Source of the DNA: VXRN01 sp963664365
GTDB taxonomy: Bacteria > Chloroflexota > Dehalococcoidia > Lucifugimonadales > UBA1123
Length of the DNA: 64,000 nucleotides
NCBI GenBank assembly: GCA_963664365.1
Contig: OY761144.1
Coordinates: 806,001 to 870,000 of the forward strand
Direction: 5' to 3'
The translations under genes were made by a program, and so were the position numbers. The notes under the pieces are model-generated. The model was not told the DNA's origin, did no database searches, and was given only the letters and a program-made list of their open reading frames with translations. The first letter of the stretch is position 1. Every line of letters begins with the position of its first letter. Below, piece by piece: positions 1-8,083 of this stretch.

Positions 1-289
1 TCCGCTCCTCTTCGTCTTCAGAAAGTTCCATCTCGGCCATTGTCGAGGCGGCTTCGGACAGAAGCTGACGGTTCATCGCCTCGTAGTCCTGAGTCGATAG
101 ATTTCCGAGCGCGTGGTCAAGCTCCGCGCCGGCGAGTCCTGCCGCCGCGGCCTCCCAACGCATCATAAGGTCGGCTTGCTCCGAACCCTCCTCGTACTCG
201 AACTCGCTTCGCTTGGGGCCAAAGACGAACGGCCACAGAATGAAGGCTGCGGGCGCCAGGGTTAGCAGTATGGCTACGAAGACCAGCAT
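1..289 (-). CDS. CcmI-like cytochrome c biogenesis membrane protein, partial
   Basis: The reading frame starts at the ATG at 289, directly after the ccmF stop codon, and runs off the left edge of the window, so only about 96 N-terminal residues are seen. The N-terminus is one hydrophobic membrane segment (about residues 2-24), followed by an acidic region with the phrase ALGNLSTQDYEAMNRQL, which resembles the start of CcmI-type proteins that present apocytochrome c to the haem-ligation complex. The position after ccmH and ccmF supports this. The C-terminal TPR region expected of full CcmI cannot be seen. Confidence 0.6.
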   Translation of the reverse strand, partial: MLVFVAILLTLAPAAFILWPFVFGPKRSEFEYEEGSEQADLMMRWEAAAAGLAGAELDHALGNLSTQDYEAMNRQLLSEAASTMAEMELSEDEEER

Positions 290-2278
290 CTACACCCCGG
301 CGGCCTGCGCGCCGGCCGGCAGTCTCACCTCCGCCGGTTCCGGCCTGCGCCTGGGGGACAGCGCGAGCAGAGTCCCTAGAACCATCACCGGACCCGATGC
401 CCACATCCACCAGACCATCGGGTTGATCAGCACCCTGAACACCGCCTGCCCTCCGTCGGCGAACTCGGATGGGACGATGTAGAAGTCCTCTATCGGAGCG
501 CTGTGTATCGCGCCTTGTGTGGAGGCTATCCTGAAGGATGGATAGTCCGCCCTCATCGGCTCCATCGTGCCGAGGTAGCGGTCTCCCTTGTACACCTCGA
601 ACTGGGCGTACTCCTCGATGCGGTCCGGAAACGCGGCCTGGCTCGAACCTTTGTAGGTGAAGGTGTACTCGCCGAGCGACTTCGTATCTCCCGGCGCCAT
701 CACGAAGTCCCGCTTGACGCTGTAGAATGACGACGCGATAGCCCCCGCGCTCAGCATGATGATCGCGAGGTGTACCACGTAGCCGCCGTACCTCGGCCTG
801 TTTGCGGACAGCAGCCTGACGAACGCGAGATGGTACGGCTCTCCCCGCCGATGACGCGCGCGCGTTCCCCTTCCCCACTCGTGCAGAATGACGGTCACGA
901 CTGCGGCGCAGGTCATGAACGCGATCAGCGCCACAGGCTGCCTCACTCCCAGTACGGCCAGCACGACCCCGGCGACCGCCGCGACTCCGAGCGGGTAGCG
1001 CAGCGTCCTGAGCGCGTTTCTAGGAGTTGCCCTTCTCCACGGCAACACAGGCCCGACGCCCATCAGCATGACGATCACCAACAGCATCGGCCCGTTGACC
1101 CGGTCGAAGAAGGGCCTGCCGACGGTCACGACGGTATCGCTGGCGGCCTCTGAGAATATCGGGAATATCGTTCCCCAGAGTGTCGCGAACGCGACGGTCA
1201 GAAACAGCACGTTCTGGGCCAGGAAGGCGCTCTCGCGGGACAGCATAGACTCCAGCCGGCCCCTGCTCCTGAGCGTGTTGGACTTCCAGATGAACAGCGC
1301 GGTCGAGGCGATCAGCGTCACGGCCATGAACGCCAGGAACAACCAGCCCATCGAGGACTGCGCGAACGAGTGGACCGACGGCACAGGTCCGCCCCGGTTG
1401 ATGAACATGCCAAGCTGCGCCATGGTGAAAGCGACGATGATTATCATCATGTTCCACATTCTGAACATGCCGCGCCGCTTCTGCACCATGATCGAATGAA
1501 CGAATGCCGTCATCGCGAGCCAGGGCATGAGAGCCGAGTTTTCCACCGGGTCCCAGGCCCAGTATCCGCCCCAGCCGAGTATCGTGTATGCCCACCACGA
1601 ACCGAGCATCAGCCCGACCGTCAGGATGAGCCAGGAGATCATCCCCCAAAGCCGTCCCTGGTCCACCCATTCGTCGCTGCCGCCCTTGCCCGCGACCATC
1701 GCGCCGATCGCTATGGCGAACGGTATGGCGACCGACACCAGCCCCGCCATCTGCAACGGCGGGTGTATGAACATGCCGAAGTGGACGAGCAGCGGGTTGA
1801 TCCCCTGGCCGTCCATCGGGACGGTCTCCAGCCTCGCCAGCGGGTGGGCGAGGAACAGCATCACCCCCAGCAGGAACGCCAACACCAGCGCGGCGATTCC
1901 GGTCGCGTATGGCGCGGTGTACGGCAGATTCTTGCGGATGGCGGCGATTGCGAAAACGACCATGATCGAAAAGATGACGGCGAGGTACAGCATCGACCCG
2001 GCGTTGCCCGCGTAGAATGCGACCCACGTATAGGCGCGCGGCATGGAGAGGCTGCTGTTCTCGGCGACGTACCGGACCGAGAAGTCGCTGGTCACGAAAG
2101 CATAGATCAGCGCGCCCGTCGCCACCAGAAGCAGCGCCGGAACGCTGTACAACCCGAACCGTCCGCTGACCAGCATCTCGGACGACCGCCTAACCACGCC
2201 CAGGATCGAGGCGAACGCCGCGTAAAGCGAGACCGCGAACGCCAGCGCCAGCGCTATCTGTCCGGCCTCAACTATCAC
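290..2278 (-). CDS. ccmF: CcmF, cytochrome c haem-lyase membrane subunit
   Basis: This is a 662-residue multi-membrane protein of the CcmF/CycK family, which attaches haem from holo-CcmE to apocytochrome c on the outer face of the membrane. The tryptophan-rich WWD haem-handling motif is visible as WGGYWAWDPVENSALMPW in the first half, and the length is typical of the family. It starts at a GTG at 2278 with a GGAGG ribosome site about six bases upstream, and its start overlaps the end of ccmH by 11 bases, so translation is probably coupled. A ccmI-like gene follows without a gap. Confidence 0.95.
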   Translation of the reverse strand: MIVEAGQIALALAFAVSLYAAFASILGVVRRSSEMLVSGRFGLYSVPALLLVATGALIYAFVTSDFSVRYVAENSSLSMPRAYTWVAFYAGNAGSMLYLAVIFSIMVVFAIAAIRKNLPYTAPYATGIAALVLAFLLGVMLFLAHPLARLETVPMDGQGINPLLVHFGMFIHPPLQMAGLVSVAIPFAIAIGAMVAGKGGSDEWVDQGRLWGMISWLILTVGLMLGSWWAYTILGWGGYWAWDPVENSALMPWLAMTAFVHSIMVQKRRGMFRMWNMMIIIVAFTMAQLGMFINRGGPVPSVHSFAQSSMGWLFLAFMAVTLIASTALFIWKSNTLRSRGRLESMLSRESAFLAQNVLFLTVAFATLWGTIFPIFSEAASDTVVTVGRPFFDRVNGPMLLVIVMLMGVGPVLPWRRATPRNALRTLRYPLGVAAVAGVVLAVLGVRQPVALIAFMTCAAVVTVILHEWGRGTRARHRRGEPYHLAFVRLLSANRPRYGGYVVHLAIIMLSAGAIASSFYSVKRDFVMAPGDTKSLGEYTFTYKGSSQAAFPDRIEEYAQFEVYKGDRYLGTMEPMRADYPSFRIASTQGAIHSAPIEDFYIVPSEFADGGQAVFRVLINPMVWWMWASGPVMVLGTLLALSPRRRPEPAEVRLPAGAQAAGV

Positions 2279-2816
2279 CGCTTGCCTCCCTGCCGTCTTT
2301 CGCGTCGGCGTCGAGCGCGGACGTCGGTCGCAGCGTCTCTTCGAGCCTCGTCACATAGGCGTCTCGACCGGACTCTTCCTCTGTGTTATCGTCGCGATTG
2401 GAGGCGCTCATACGCATCCACCGCAGCGTCAGAAGCAGCGACGCTACCGCGAGGGCGAACGCCACGGGCGGCACGACCCACGCCGCCAGGCTGAACCCCT
2501 CAGCCGGAGGTTCGAGCAGGACGCTCTCCCCGTACCGTTCCACGAAGAAGTCCTTGATCTGCCCGTCGGTCCAGCCCTCATTCAGCTTTTCATAGACGAT
2601 GGCGCGCATCTGCCCCGCCAGAGGATTCGCGCTCTGGTCTATCGACTCACCCGGACAGACCGGGCACATGATAGTCTCATTCAGCCTCTGCGCCCTAAGT
2701 TCGACGTTAGGCACGTCGCCGCCGCCCAGCGCGGTACACGCCGAAACCAACAGCAAGAGCGCGGCAAGCGCAAGCGTTTTGATAGGTTTCAGGTTTGGCA
2801 ATTCGGCCCTTCGCAT
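2268..2816 (-). CDS. ccmH: CcmH thiol-disulfide lipoprotein of cytochrome c maturation
   Basis: This is a short-form CcmH/NrfF protein of about 182 residues. It has a lipoprotein signal ending in the lipobox VSAC, then the redox motif CPVCPGESIDQS, the family helix region (FFVERYGESVLLEPP) and a C-terminal membrane segment. It should reduce the CXXCH cysteines of apocytochrome c. The ATG at 2816 is chosen because a TATAAT box at 2847-2842 would put the transcript start near 2835, leaving no room for a ribosome site before the alternative GTG at 2831. A divergent copy of its N-terminal part lies at 8056-8282. Confidence 0.92.
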   Translation of the reverse strand: MRRAELPNLKPIKTLALAALLLLVSACTALGGGDVPNVELRAQRLNETIMCPVCPGESIDQSANPLAGQMRAIVYEKLNEGWTDGQIKDFFVERYGESVLLEPPAEGFSLAAWVVPPVAFALAVASLLLTLRWMRMSASNRDDNTEEESGRDAYVTRLEETLRPTSALDADAKDGREASGDS

Positions 2817-2841
2817 GGTGATTCCATCCACCCGCCAATCA

Positions 2842-2876
2842 ATTATAGAGCGTGGAGTGACGGACTGCGACAGTCC
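2842..2876 (-). promoter_or_regulatory. Promoter region and palindrome upstream of ccmH
   Basis: On the minus strand there is a TATAAT -10 box (2847-2842). Just upstream is a palindrome GGACTG-CGA-CAGTCC (2862-2876) that covers the -35 position. The -35 hexamer itself is weak. The same palindrome, with one change, accompanies the ccmH fragment near 8231-8248, so it travelled with the gene and may be an operator. Confidence 0.4.
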
Positions 2877-3022
2877 GAGGGCCGCGGTTCTATGGGATAT
2901 GCTAAGTTGAGTCGATGTGTATCAACTTAGTTGCGTCGGGTGTTTTAGTGGGCGGAAAAGCTTTTTGAAAAGCCTGCCGCAGGCGCCGCACCTGCCGCGC
3001 TCAAAGCTAAATGAGAAGAGGC

Positions 3023-3178
3023 TCAGCTTTGATATCTGCGGCAGTTTGGTGAATTTATACCTGCCGCGCATCTGCCGCACCTGCCGCATCTGCCCCCGTC
3101 GGGACCGCATGAAGCATGCCCGACGGCGCTTGCCACCGTCTGACACCGGTTGAGTGTGTTGTCGATTCGAGAACTCAT
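3023..3178 (-). CDS. Putative leaderless 51-residue ORF in element A
   Basis: The 52-codon frame starts at the ATG whose first base is the predicted +1 of the TTGACA-17-TACCAT promoter. Copy B contains a frame of exactly the same length beginning with the same 13 residues (MSSRIDNTLNRCQ), with silent changes at codons 6 and 13. The later part is rich in Cys, Gly and Arg because it overlaps the GGCAG units. Whether this is a real peptide or just the 5' end of a noncoding RNA cannot be decided from sequence. Confidence 0.35.
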   Translation of the reverse strand: MSSRIDNTLNRCQTVASAVGHASCGPDGGRCGRCGRCAAGINSPNCRRYQS

Positions 3179-3184
3179 GAGGAG

Positions 3185-3213
3185 ATGGTAGCGAGTACCC
3201 ATGTTCGTGTCAA
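3185..3213 (-). promoter_or_regulatory. Promoter of element A
   Basis: On the minus strand TTGACA (3213-3208), a 17-base spacer and TACCAT (3190-3185) form a sigma70-type promoter. The predicted start falls at 3178, on the A of an ATG. The matching promoter in copy B is stronger (TTGACA-17-TATCAT). Confidence 0.5.
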
Positions 3214-3281
3214 GGGGTGGTTTAGGCGTAAGGTTTAAGGTGTAGGGTGTCGATGGAGAGGGGACTTTCACGCTCGCGTGT

Positions 3282-3301
3282 GGGCGCTTCGCGAAGCGCC
3301 C
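3282..3301. repeat. Palindromic REP-like repeat
   Basis: A perfect 20-bp palindrome, GGGCGCTTCGCGAAGCGCCC. Identical copies are at 15605-15624 and 40189-40208, and a near-identical copy with CTTCACGAAG at the centre is at 15491-15510. A variant with a changed but still paired stem lies inside a coding sequence at 43821-43842. Most copies are followed by CCTAC. Confidence 0.75.
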
Positions 3302-3372
3302 CTACAGGCACCCGACAGTTAAGCGGTGGATTTCAGGCCGTCTACTCAGTAGGTGCCGTTCGCGAACGGCCT

Positions 3373-4275
3373 CTACCCTTCGCCTCCCCTGAGCCTGGGG
3401 TCTAGGAGGTCCCTCAGGGCGTCGCCGAACATGTTGAGACAGTAAACGGTAATAGTCAGGGCAAGACCAGGCCAGAGAGCCAGCCATGGCGCCTGCTCCA
3501 TGTACTGACGCCCTTCCCGGCTGAGCAGACCTCCCCAGCTAGGAACTGAGGCTGGCAGTCCGAACCCGAGGAAGCTCAGAGAGGCCTCAGACATAATCAC
3601 CCCCCCGACGCTGATGCTGAATATGATGATCATGACAGGCATAATATTGGGTAGGACATGCCGCATCAGTGTTGCGGCGCCGGGGCTGCCAATTGCCCGC
3701 GCCGCCAGAAAGTAGTCATTCTCTTTAATGCCGATAACGGCGCCTCTGACGACTCGGGAGCCGACGATGCCCCCTGCGATTCCCAGGATCAGTATTATCT
3801 GTAACAGACCCCGTCCCGCTATGGACATTATGGTTAACAACAGGAGCAGTCCTGGGAAAGCCATCCAGGCATCGACAAATCTCTGCACAGCCAGGTCCAA
3901 TTTACCACCCAGGAATCCTGAAATGCCGCCTATCAGGACAGCGACCACAACATTGATAGTAGTCGCGGCCAGACCGACATATAACGAAATACGAGCCCCG
4001 TAGATAATGCGGCTCAAGAAGTCTCGCCCCACATGGTCTGTACCCAGCAGATACTGGGCTGATGGGGCTTTCAGTATGTCTGCCAGGTGTATTTCAATAT
4101 ATGGATAAGGGGCCAGAACATCGGCAAAGATAGCCACAAAAATCAAGAGCAATATGATAACCCCGCAGGCAGTACCTAGTGGCTTCTCCCTGACCAGCCT
4201 GATAAAGAAATCAGCCATCCGGGAACGTCTCTTTGGCGCAATTTCTACTGATGGTATCCCTATGGCGTCACTCAT
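3373..4275 (-). CDS. DppC/OppC-type ABC permease, cassette 1
   Basis: This 300-residue inner-membrane permease of the dipeptide/oligopeptide/nickel uptake family has a cytoplasmic N-terminus, about six membrane segments and the EAA-type coupling loop (ENDYFLAARAIGSPGAATLM, then RHVLPNIMP) that docks on the ATPase. It ends in the conserved phrase DALRDLLDPRLRG. It follows dppB by nine bases in the order binding protein, DppB, DppC. No ATPase gene is nearby. It is closely related to the permeases at 15725, 38417 and 54719. The substrate cannot be told from sequence. Confidence 0.93.
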   Translation of the reverse strand: MSDAIGIPSVEIAPKRRSRMADFFIRLVREKPLGTACGVIILLLIFVAIFADVLAPYPYIEIHLADILKAPSAQYLLGTDHVGRDFLSRIIYGARISLYVGLAATTINVVVAVLIGGISGFLGGKLDLAVQRFVDAWMAFPGLLLLLTIMSIAGRGLLQIILILGIAGGIVGSRVVRGAVIGIKENDYFLAARAIGSPGAATLMRHVLPNIMPVMIIIFSISVGGVIMSEASLSFLGFGLPASVPSWGGLLSREGRQYMEQAPWLALWPGLALTITVYCLNMFGDALRDLLDPRLRGGEG

Positions 4276-4284
4276 ATCCCGCCT

Positions 4285-5283
4285 TTAGCTATAACGGACC
4301 CTGGGGTCTAAGTACGGATAAATCAGGTCGATCATTAGATTTATTGCTAAAACCGCAGTGCCGAAAACCAGGTTTACTCCGGAGACCACCGGGTAGTCTC
4401 TGTCAGTGAGGGCAAGCAGCAGGAGACGACCTAGCCCCGGCAGGTTAAATATGTTCTCCATGATAACGGAGCCACCTAGCAGGATAGGCAACTGCAGGCC
4501 GATCAGGGTAACTACCGGGATGAGGGCATTCTTAACGGCGTGTCTCGTAATAACTACCCTCTCATTGAGACCCTTGGCCAAGGCGGTCCTGATATAGTCT
4601 TGCCTGAGCACCTCCAGCATCATGGTGCGCGTCATCCGCATTGTGGCTGCAGCCATGGCCGTACCCAGAATCAGGCTGGGGATCAGGAACATCCCGAGAT
4701 TCCCCAGCGGGTCTTCGGTGAAGGGAATCAACTCCATCGATGGCGACCAGCCCCACCAGATGGCCGGGTAGAGCATGACCATAATTCCCAGCCAGAAGTT
4801 AGGCGTTGCCAGGCCGATGACGGCGATGGAGCGCGCTACGTAGTCGGCGGCCGTATCCTGGCGAATCGCCGAGTAGATGCCGACGGGCAGGGCTATCACT
4901 AGTCCGATTACGATTGCCAGGAGGCCAAGCTCAATGGTTACCGGCAGTCTATCTATTATCCTCTTCTCTACCGTCTCTTGGCCGCCAACCAGTGAGTGGC
5001 CAAGGCTGCCCTGGAGGAGACCGTTAAAACGGGACTCACCGGTAACCCAGTCAGGGGTCGGCAACACTCCTATCCAGCGTCCATACTGCACGTAGACAGG
5101 CTGGTCCAATCCCAGCATACGCTCAAGAGCTTCACGGTCTACGTCAACCTGGAACTCCACCTTACCCAACATTGCATCTATTACATCGCCGGGGATGAAG
5201 CGCACCGAGAGAAAGACCAGGATGCTCAAGATGAACAAGGTGGGAATTATCAGCAGTAGCCGCCTGATGATATAGGCTCTCAC
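4285..5283 (-). CDS. DppB/OppB-type ABC permease, cassette 1
   Basis: This 332-residue permease begins with the family N-terminus MRAYIIRRLLLIIPTLFIL and the phrase RFIPGDVID. The coupling loop (LRQDYIRTALAKGLNERVVI) is present and it ends in YLDPRVRYS. It starts at a GTG at 5283, eight to ten bases after an AAGGTGT ribosome site; the paralogue at 56776 uses the same GTG arrangement. It pairs with the DppC at 3373 and follows the binding-protein gene after a 93-base gap containing a hairpin. Confidence 0.94.
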   Translation of the reverse strand: MRAYIIRRLLLIIPTLFILSILVFLSVRFIPGDVIDAMLGKVEFQVDVDREALERMLGLDQPVYVQYGRWIGVLPTPDWVTGESRFNGLLQGSLGHSLVGGQETVEKRIIDRLPVTIELGLLAIVIGLVIALPVGIYSAIRQDTAADYVARSIAVIGLATPNFWLGIMVMLYPAIWWGWSPSMELIPFTEDPLGNLGMFLIPSLILGTAMAAATMRMTRTMMLEVLRQDYIRTALAKGLNERVVITRHAVKNALIPVVTLIGLQLPILLGGSVIMENIFNLPGLGRLLLLALTDRDYPVVSGVNLVFGTAVLAINLMIDLIYPYLDPRVRYS

Positions 5284-5307
5284 GGGGACACCTTATTCAA
5301 AGAGTGA

Positions 5308-5346
5308 GGGCTGGGGGAGCGCGCTCCGAACGCAACCTCCCAGCCC
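5308..5346 (-). terminator. Hairpin between binding-protein gene and dppB, cassette 1
   Basis: An inverted repeat GGGCTGGG (5308-5315) with CCCAGCCC (5339-5346). It has no T-run on the transcribed strand, so it looks more like an mRNA-stabilising or partial-attenuation structure than a full terminator. All seven uptake cassettes have a hairpin at this place. Confidence 0.55.
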
Positions 5347-5376
5347 CTTACATGTCGGTCAGTAGGAGTTAGCTCC

Positions 5377-7515
5377 CTAATGACCCATTGCCTCCTTCAG
5401 CTCACTATCAATCCAGATGCGGGCGTGGATGGCATTCAACTCGTTTGATCCCAAACTCAATTCACCGTTATAGCCTATGACCCACGGCTGGACCACGACA
5501 TACCCTGGAGGTTTAGGACCCCATATCTGCCAGTGCTTCTCGATCGCGTACATATCTGCCTCTGCAATCAGCCTCTGCTGCTCCTCAATGGTGGTAGCGG
5601 CCAGGGCGGCGTCAACGAGGGCGTCCAACTCAGGCCACTGGTGTAAGGGGCGGTTCCACTGTGCGTCCGAGCGATACTCGCTTACCGACTGGAGAGGGTT
5701 AGAAATGGTGCCCGCAATGGAACCCATCATGCCTTCATAAGTACCCGAGAATAGCCCCTCGTGATATGCGGTCCAGTCCTCAAATACATCAATCTCAACA
5801 TCGACGCCAATCTCAGCCCAGTAGGAGGCAGCTATTTCTGCATAGCCCAAATCCTGTGTACCCTGGAGGATCTGCAAGCGGGTCTTGAATCTGATGCCGT
5901 CGGGACCGCGCGGATATCCAGCCTCATCAAGGAGCTTCTCGGCACCTTCCGGGTCGTACATATAGCCCTTCTTGACCTCTTCGGGCCACTCATCAAATGG
6001 GATGTAAAACCCTTGAGCCCCAACCATCCCCTGAGGCGTCGCACTTGCGTAACCCTTCCAGTACGTAGCCGAAATGGCCTCAAGGTCGAGTCCCATCTGC
6101 ATTGCCTTGCGCACCCTGATGTCGTTAAAGGGCGGCACGCGCACGCTAGCAGCATAGGCATCCTGCGACCGAATATAGAGCCCGTGCGCCGTGATTTCGG
6201 GGTTGGTCCGCTGCAGGCTCAGTACCGAGTCGAGAGACATAGCATACCGTCTGAAATCAATCTTGCCTGAGCGTAGTGCCGCCATAGCTGTTGCTTCCTC
6301 TGGAATAACCAGCCACTTTAACTCGTCGACATAGGGCAAGCGGTTCTCCGGGTATTTTTCGTCATAGCCCCAGTAGTCAGGATTCTTGGTCCAGGTCCAA
6401 GAGCTGCTTTCGACAAAGTCAGTCAGCATAAAGGGACCGGTGCCGACCGAGTTCCTCCAATCCGAAATCTTGCCCTGTGGCACTTCAGCAGTCCTTGATT
6501 CCTCGATTACCTCGGGGGGCAATATGTAAACAAAGTAGTCGACGAGGATAAGCCGCAGCGCAGGGAGGTATGGCTCCTTCAGCTTCATAACAACCGTCCA
6601 TTTGTCGGTGGCCGTTATCGATTCGAATGGGATGCCGGTGAGTGAGACGGCGCCACCAAAGGGGGTAGGTCCGGCGTCGGTGAAATCGCCCAGACCCAAC
6701 ATACGGTGAAAGTTGTATTCGACATCAGAGGCAGTCAGCTCCCGACCGTTCATCGGTGCCTTGTTATGCCAGTGAACGCCCTTGCGGATGTTGAAGACAT
6801 AGGTTTTGTCGTCGGGCATTTCCCAGCTTTCAGCCAGCCTCCCTGTTATGGCAGACACAGGGAGCGGGCCCGATTTATGGTCCCATACGTCTCTATCTAT
6901 TCCCCAGTCGCCGATACCTAGCTTCTGTACGACGCCCGAAAATCGAGCCTCCACCCAGCCGAAATAGGTGTCAGTCTCCCCAGAATAATCCACAAACCAA
7001 GTGTTCAATGTCCCGCCGTACTGTGGCGCGGACACCACCTTGCCGGTGGTGGGGTCGGTCACATAATTCTTCCCCGGCACCTCTCTCACGACCTCTTTCT
7101 CCACCACCACGGTCTGACCGGGGACCTCGACGGTCTTGACGACCTCCTTCTCCACCACCACGGTCTCGCCGGGCACCTCGACGGTTTTGACGACCTCTTT
7201 GACGACGGTCTCGCCGGGCACCTCGACGGTCTTGACGACCTCTTTCTCGACCACGACGGTCTCGCCCGGTACCATCACCTCCTTGACGACCTCTTTGGTG
7301 ACGGTCTCACCTGGGACCTCGACGGTCTTGATAACCTCTTTCTCGACCACGACGGTCTCGCCGGGCACCTCAACGGTCTCCGTCACCACTTTCTCGACTA
7401 CCACAGTCTCGCCGGGGACCTCGACGGTCTCTCCGGCGCATGCCACGGCGACCGCCAACAGCATTGCGGCTCCTGCAACTACGACCAGCCAACGCATTGA
7501 ATTAGATGTAAGCAT
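5377..7515 (-). CDS. Peptide-type ABC binding lipoprotein with VPGET stalk, cassette 1
   Basis: This 712-residue extracytoplasmic lipoprotein belongs to the SBP_bac_5 (DppA/OppA) family. A signal peptide ends in a lipobox with acylated Cys26. Residues about 30-145 form a stalk of seven VPG(E/Q)T units of 15 or 17 residues. The ligand-binding domain starts at APQYGGTLNT and includes family phrases such as WEMPDDKTYVFNIRKGVHWH and VGTGPFMLTDFVE. The C-terminus ends in WIDSELKEAMGH, shared with paralogues. The ATG at 7515 follows a GGAGG site; an upstream in-frame start at 7575 lies in leader repeats and is rejected. Confidence 0.93.
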   Translation of the reverse strand: MLTSNSMRWLVVVAGAAMLLAVAVACAGETVEVPGETVVVEKVVTETVEVPGETVVVEKEVIKTVEVPGETVTKEVVKEVMVPGETVVVEKEVVKTVEVPGETVVKEVVKTVEVPGETVVVEKEVVKTVEVPGQTVVVEKEVVREVPGKNYVTDPTTGKVVSAPQYGGTLNTWFVDYSGETDTYFGWVEARFSGVVQKLGIGDWGIDRDVWDHKSGPLPVSAITGRLAESWEMPDDKTYVFNIRKGVHWHNKAPMNGRELTASDVEYNFHRMLGLGDFTDAGPTPFGGAVSLTGIPFESITATDKWTVVMKLKEPYLPALRLILVDYFVYILPPEVIEESRTAEVPQGKISDWRNSVGTGPFMLTDFVESSSWTWTKNPDYWGYDEKYPENRLPYVDELKWLVIPEEATAMAALRSGKIDFRRYAMSLDSVLSLQRTNPEITAHGLYIRSQDAYAASVRVPPFNDIRVRKAMQMGLDLEAISATYWKGYASATPQGMVGAQGFYIPFDEWPEEVKKGYMYDPEGAEKLLDEAGYPRGPDGIRFKTRLQILQGTQDLGYAEIAASYWAEIGVDVEIDVFEDWTAYHEGLFSGTYEGMMGSIAGTISNPLQSVSEYRSDAQWNRPLHQWPELDALVDAALAATTIEEQQRLIAEADMYAIEKHWQIWGPKPPGYVVVQPWVIGYNGELSLGSNELNAIHARIWIDSELKEAMGH

Positions 7516-7700
7516 GTCGATGCCTCCTTCTGGGCGCCCACGAGAGACGCCCCTACATCCTGGGCGCCCACACAAGACGCCCTTACGTTCTGGGCGCCCA
7601 CGAGAGGCACCCTAGTCGAACCGGTCCGCAATGGCGCGGAACCGACCCCCATGACGGGATGTGAGAGTTATACCACTTTCTCCCCCCCGTCAAGCGTTGA
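7516..7700 (-). promoter_or_regulatory. Leader and promoter of the cassette 1 binding-protein gene
   Basis: The minus strand carries TTGACG (7693-7688), a 15-base spacer and TATAAC (7672-7667). Downstream are a small CCC-GTCAT-GGG stem and a stronger hairpin GGTTCCGC/GCGGACC (7642-7635 with 7629-7623). Three 30-bp direct repeats beginning TGGGCGCCCA (7531, 7561, 7591) follow, then the GGAGG ribosome site. The same promoter and hairpin arrangement precedes the genes at 19996, 34743 and 59103, and in altered form 25653. Confidence 0.6.
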
Positions 7701-7816
7701 GATATCGAGGGTGTAGGAGTAAGGTTTAGGGGGTATCTGAACTGCGATTGGCGTGACACCGCCGCCTACCAAATCAGGGCAGGAGCCACGCGAACCTGTT
7801 TCAATTCCATTTGCTA

Positions 7817-7967
7817 TAATCTGCGCGATGTTTGAAATCAGGGAGCAGCCCATGTCCGTACTACTCATCGCCTCAGACAGCCCAGGCGCAGGGAAGACCG
7901 CAACGACGCTCGCGCTGGCGAGCCTAGCAGCCAGGTCCGGCAAGGAGGAAAGAGATGACTACTAAAC
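7817..7967 (+). pseudogene. 5' fragment of the BioD/Pta-N-like gene, with promoter (copy 1)
   Basis: An extended -10 box TGCTATAAT (TATAAT at 7817-7822) is followed seven bases later by ATG at 7830. The first 39 codons match the intact gene at 20868, including the P-loop phrase SDSPGAGKT. The frame then leaves the homology and stops after 45 codons at 7967. Copy 2 lies at 20336-20473. The fragment is too short for the ATPase fold. Confidence 0.7.
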
Positions 7968-8083
7968 ATGAACTCCTCAGCCGCATAACGGCGCTCCCCG
8001 ATGTATTCGGCGGCAAACCCATCGTGCGGGACATGCGGGTATCGGTGGAACTCATATCGACTCACCCGGACAGACCGGGCACA
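7955..8083 (+). pseudogene. Truncated DUF433 gene fragment
   Basis: The frame starts MTTKHELLSRIT and matches the first 35 or so residues of the intact DUF433 gene at 20463, with the same GGAGG/AAAG ribosome region overlapping the previous fragment. Homology stops abruptly at residue 35 (VELI), where the sequence switches to an antisense copy of ccmH. Only about half of the domain remains, so it is almost certainly inactive. Confidence 0.7.

Larger units (their letters stand above)
2902..3213 (-). repeat. GGCAG-unit intergenic element, copy A (CGGCAG type)
   Basis: Read on the minus strand the element has, in order: a promoter at 3213-3185; an ATG at 3178; a hairpin CCCGACGG/CCGTCGGG (3119-3126 with 3096-3103); several GCGGCAG units (about 3093-3060); one inverted unit CTGCCGC (3042-3036); a hairpin TCAAAGCT/AGCTTTGA (3025-3032 with 3001-3008); more CGGCAG units (about 3000-2973); a run rich in A and T; and a 9-bp inverted repeat CTAAGTTGA/TCAACTTAG (2902-2930). 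It lies just upstream of ccmH. Copies B (about 15133-15431) and C (about 51018-51125) share the layout. Confidence 0.7.

Noticed and set aside
117..878. Long open frame antisense to the CcmF region
   Set aside because: It lies in a shifted frame of ccmF/ccmI with Arg/Gly-rich composition; a shadow of the real genes in GC-rich DNA.
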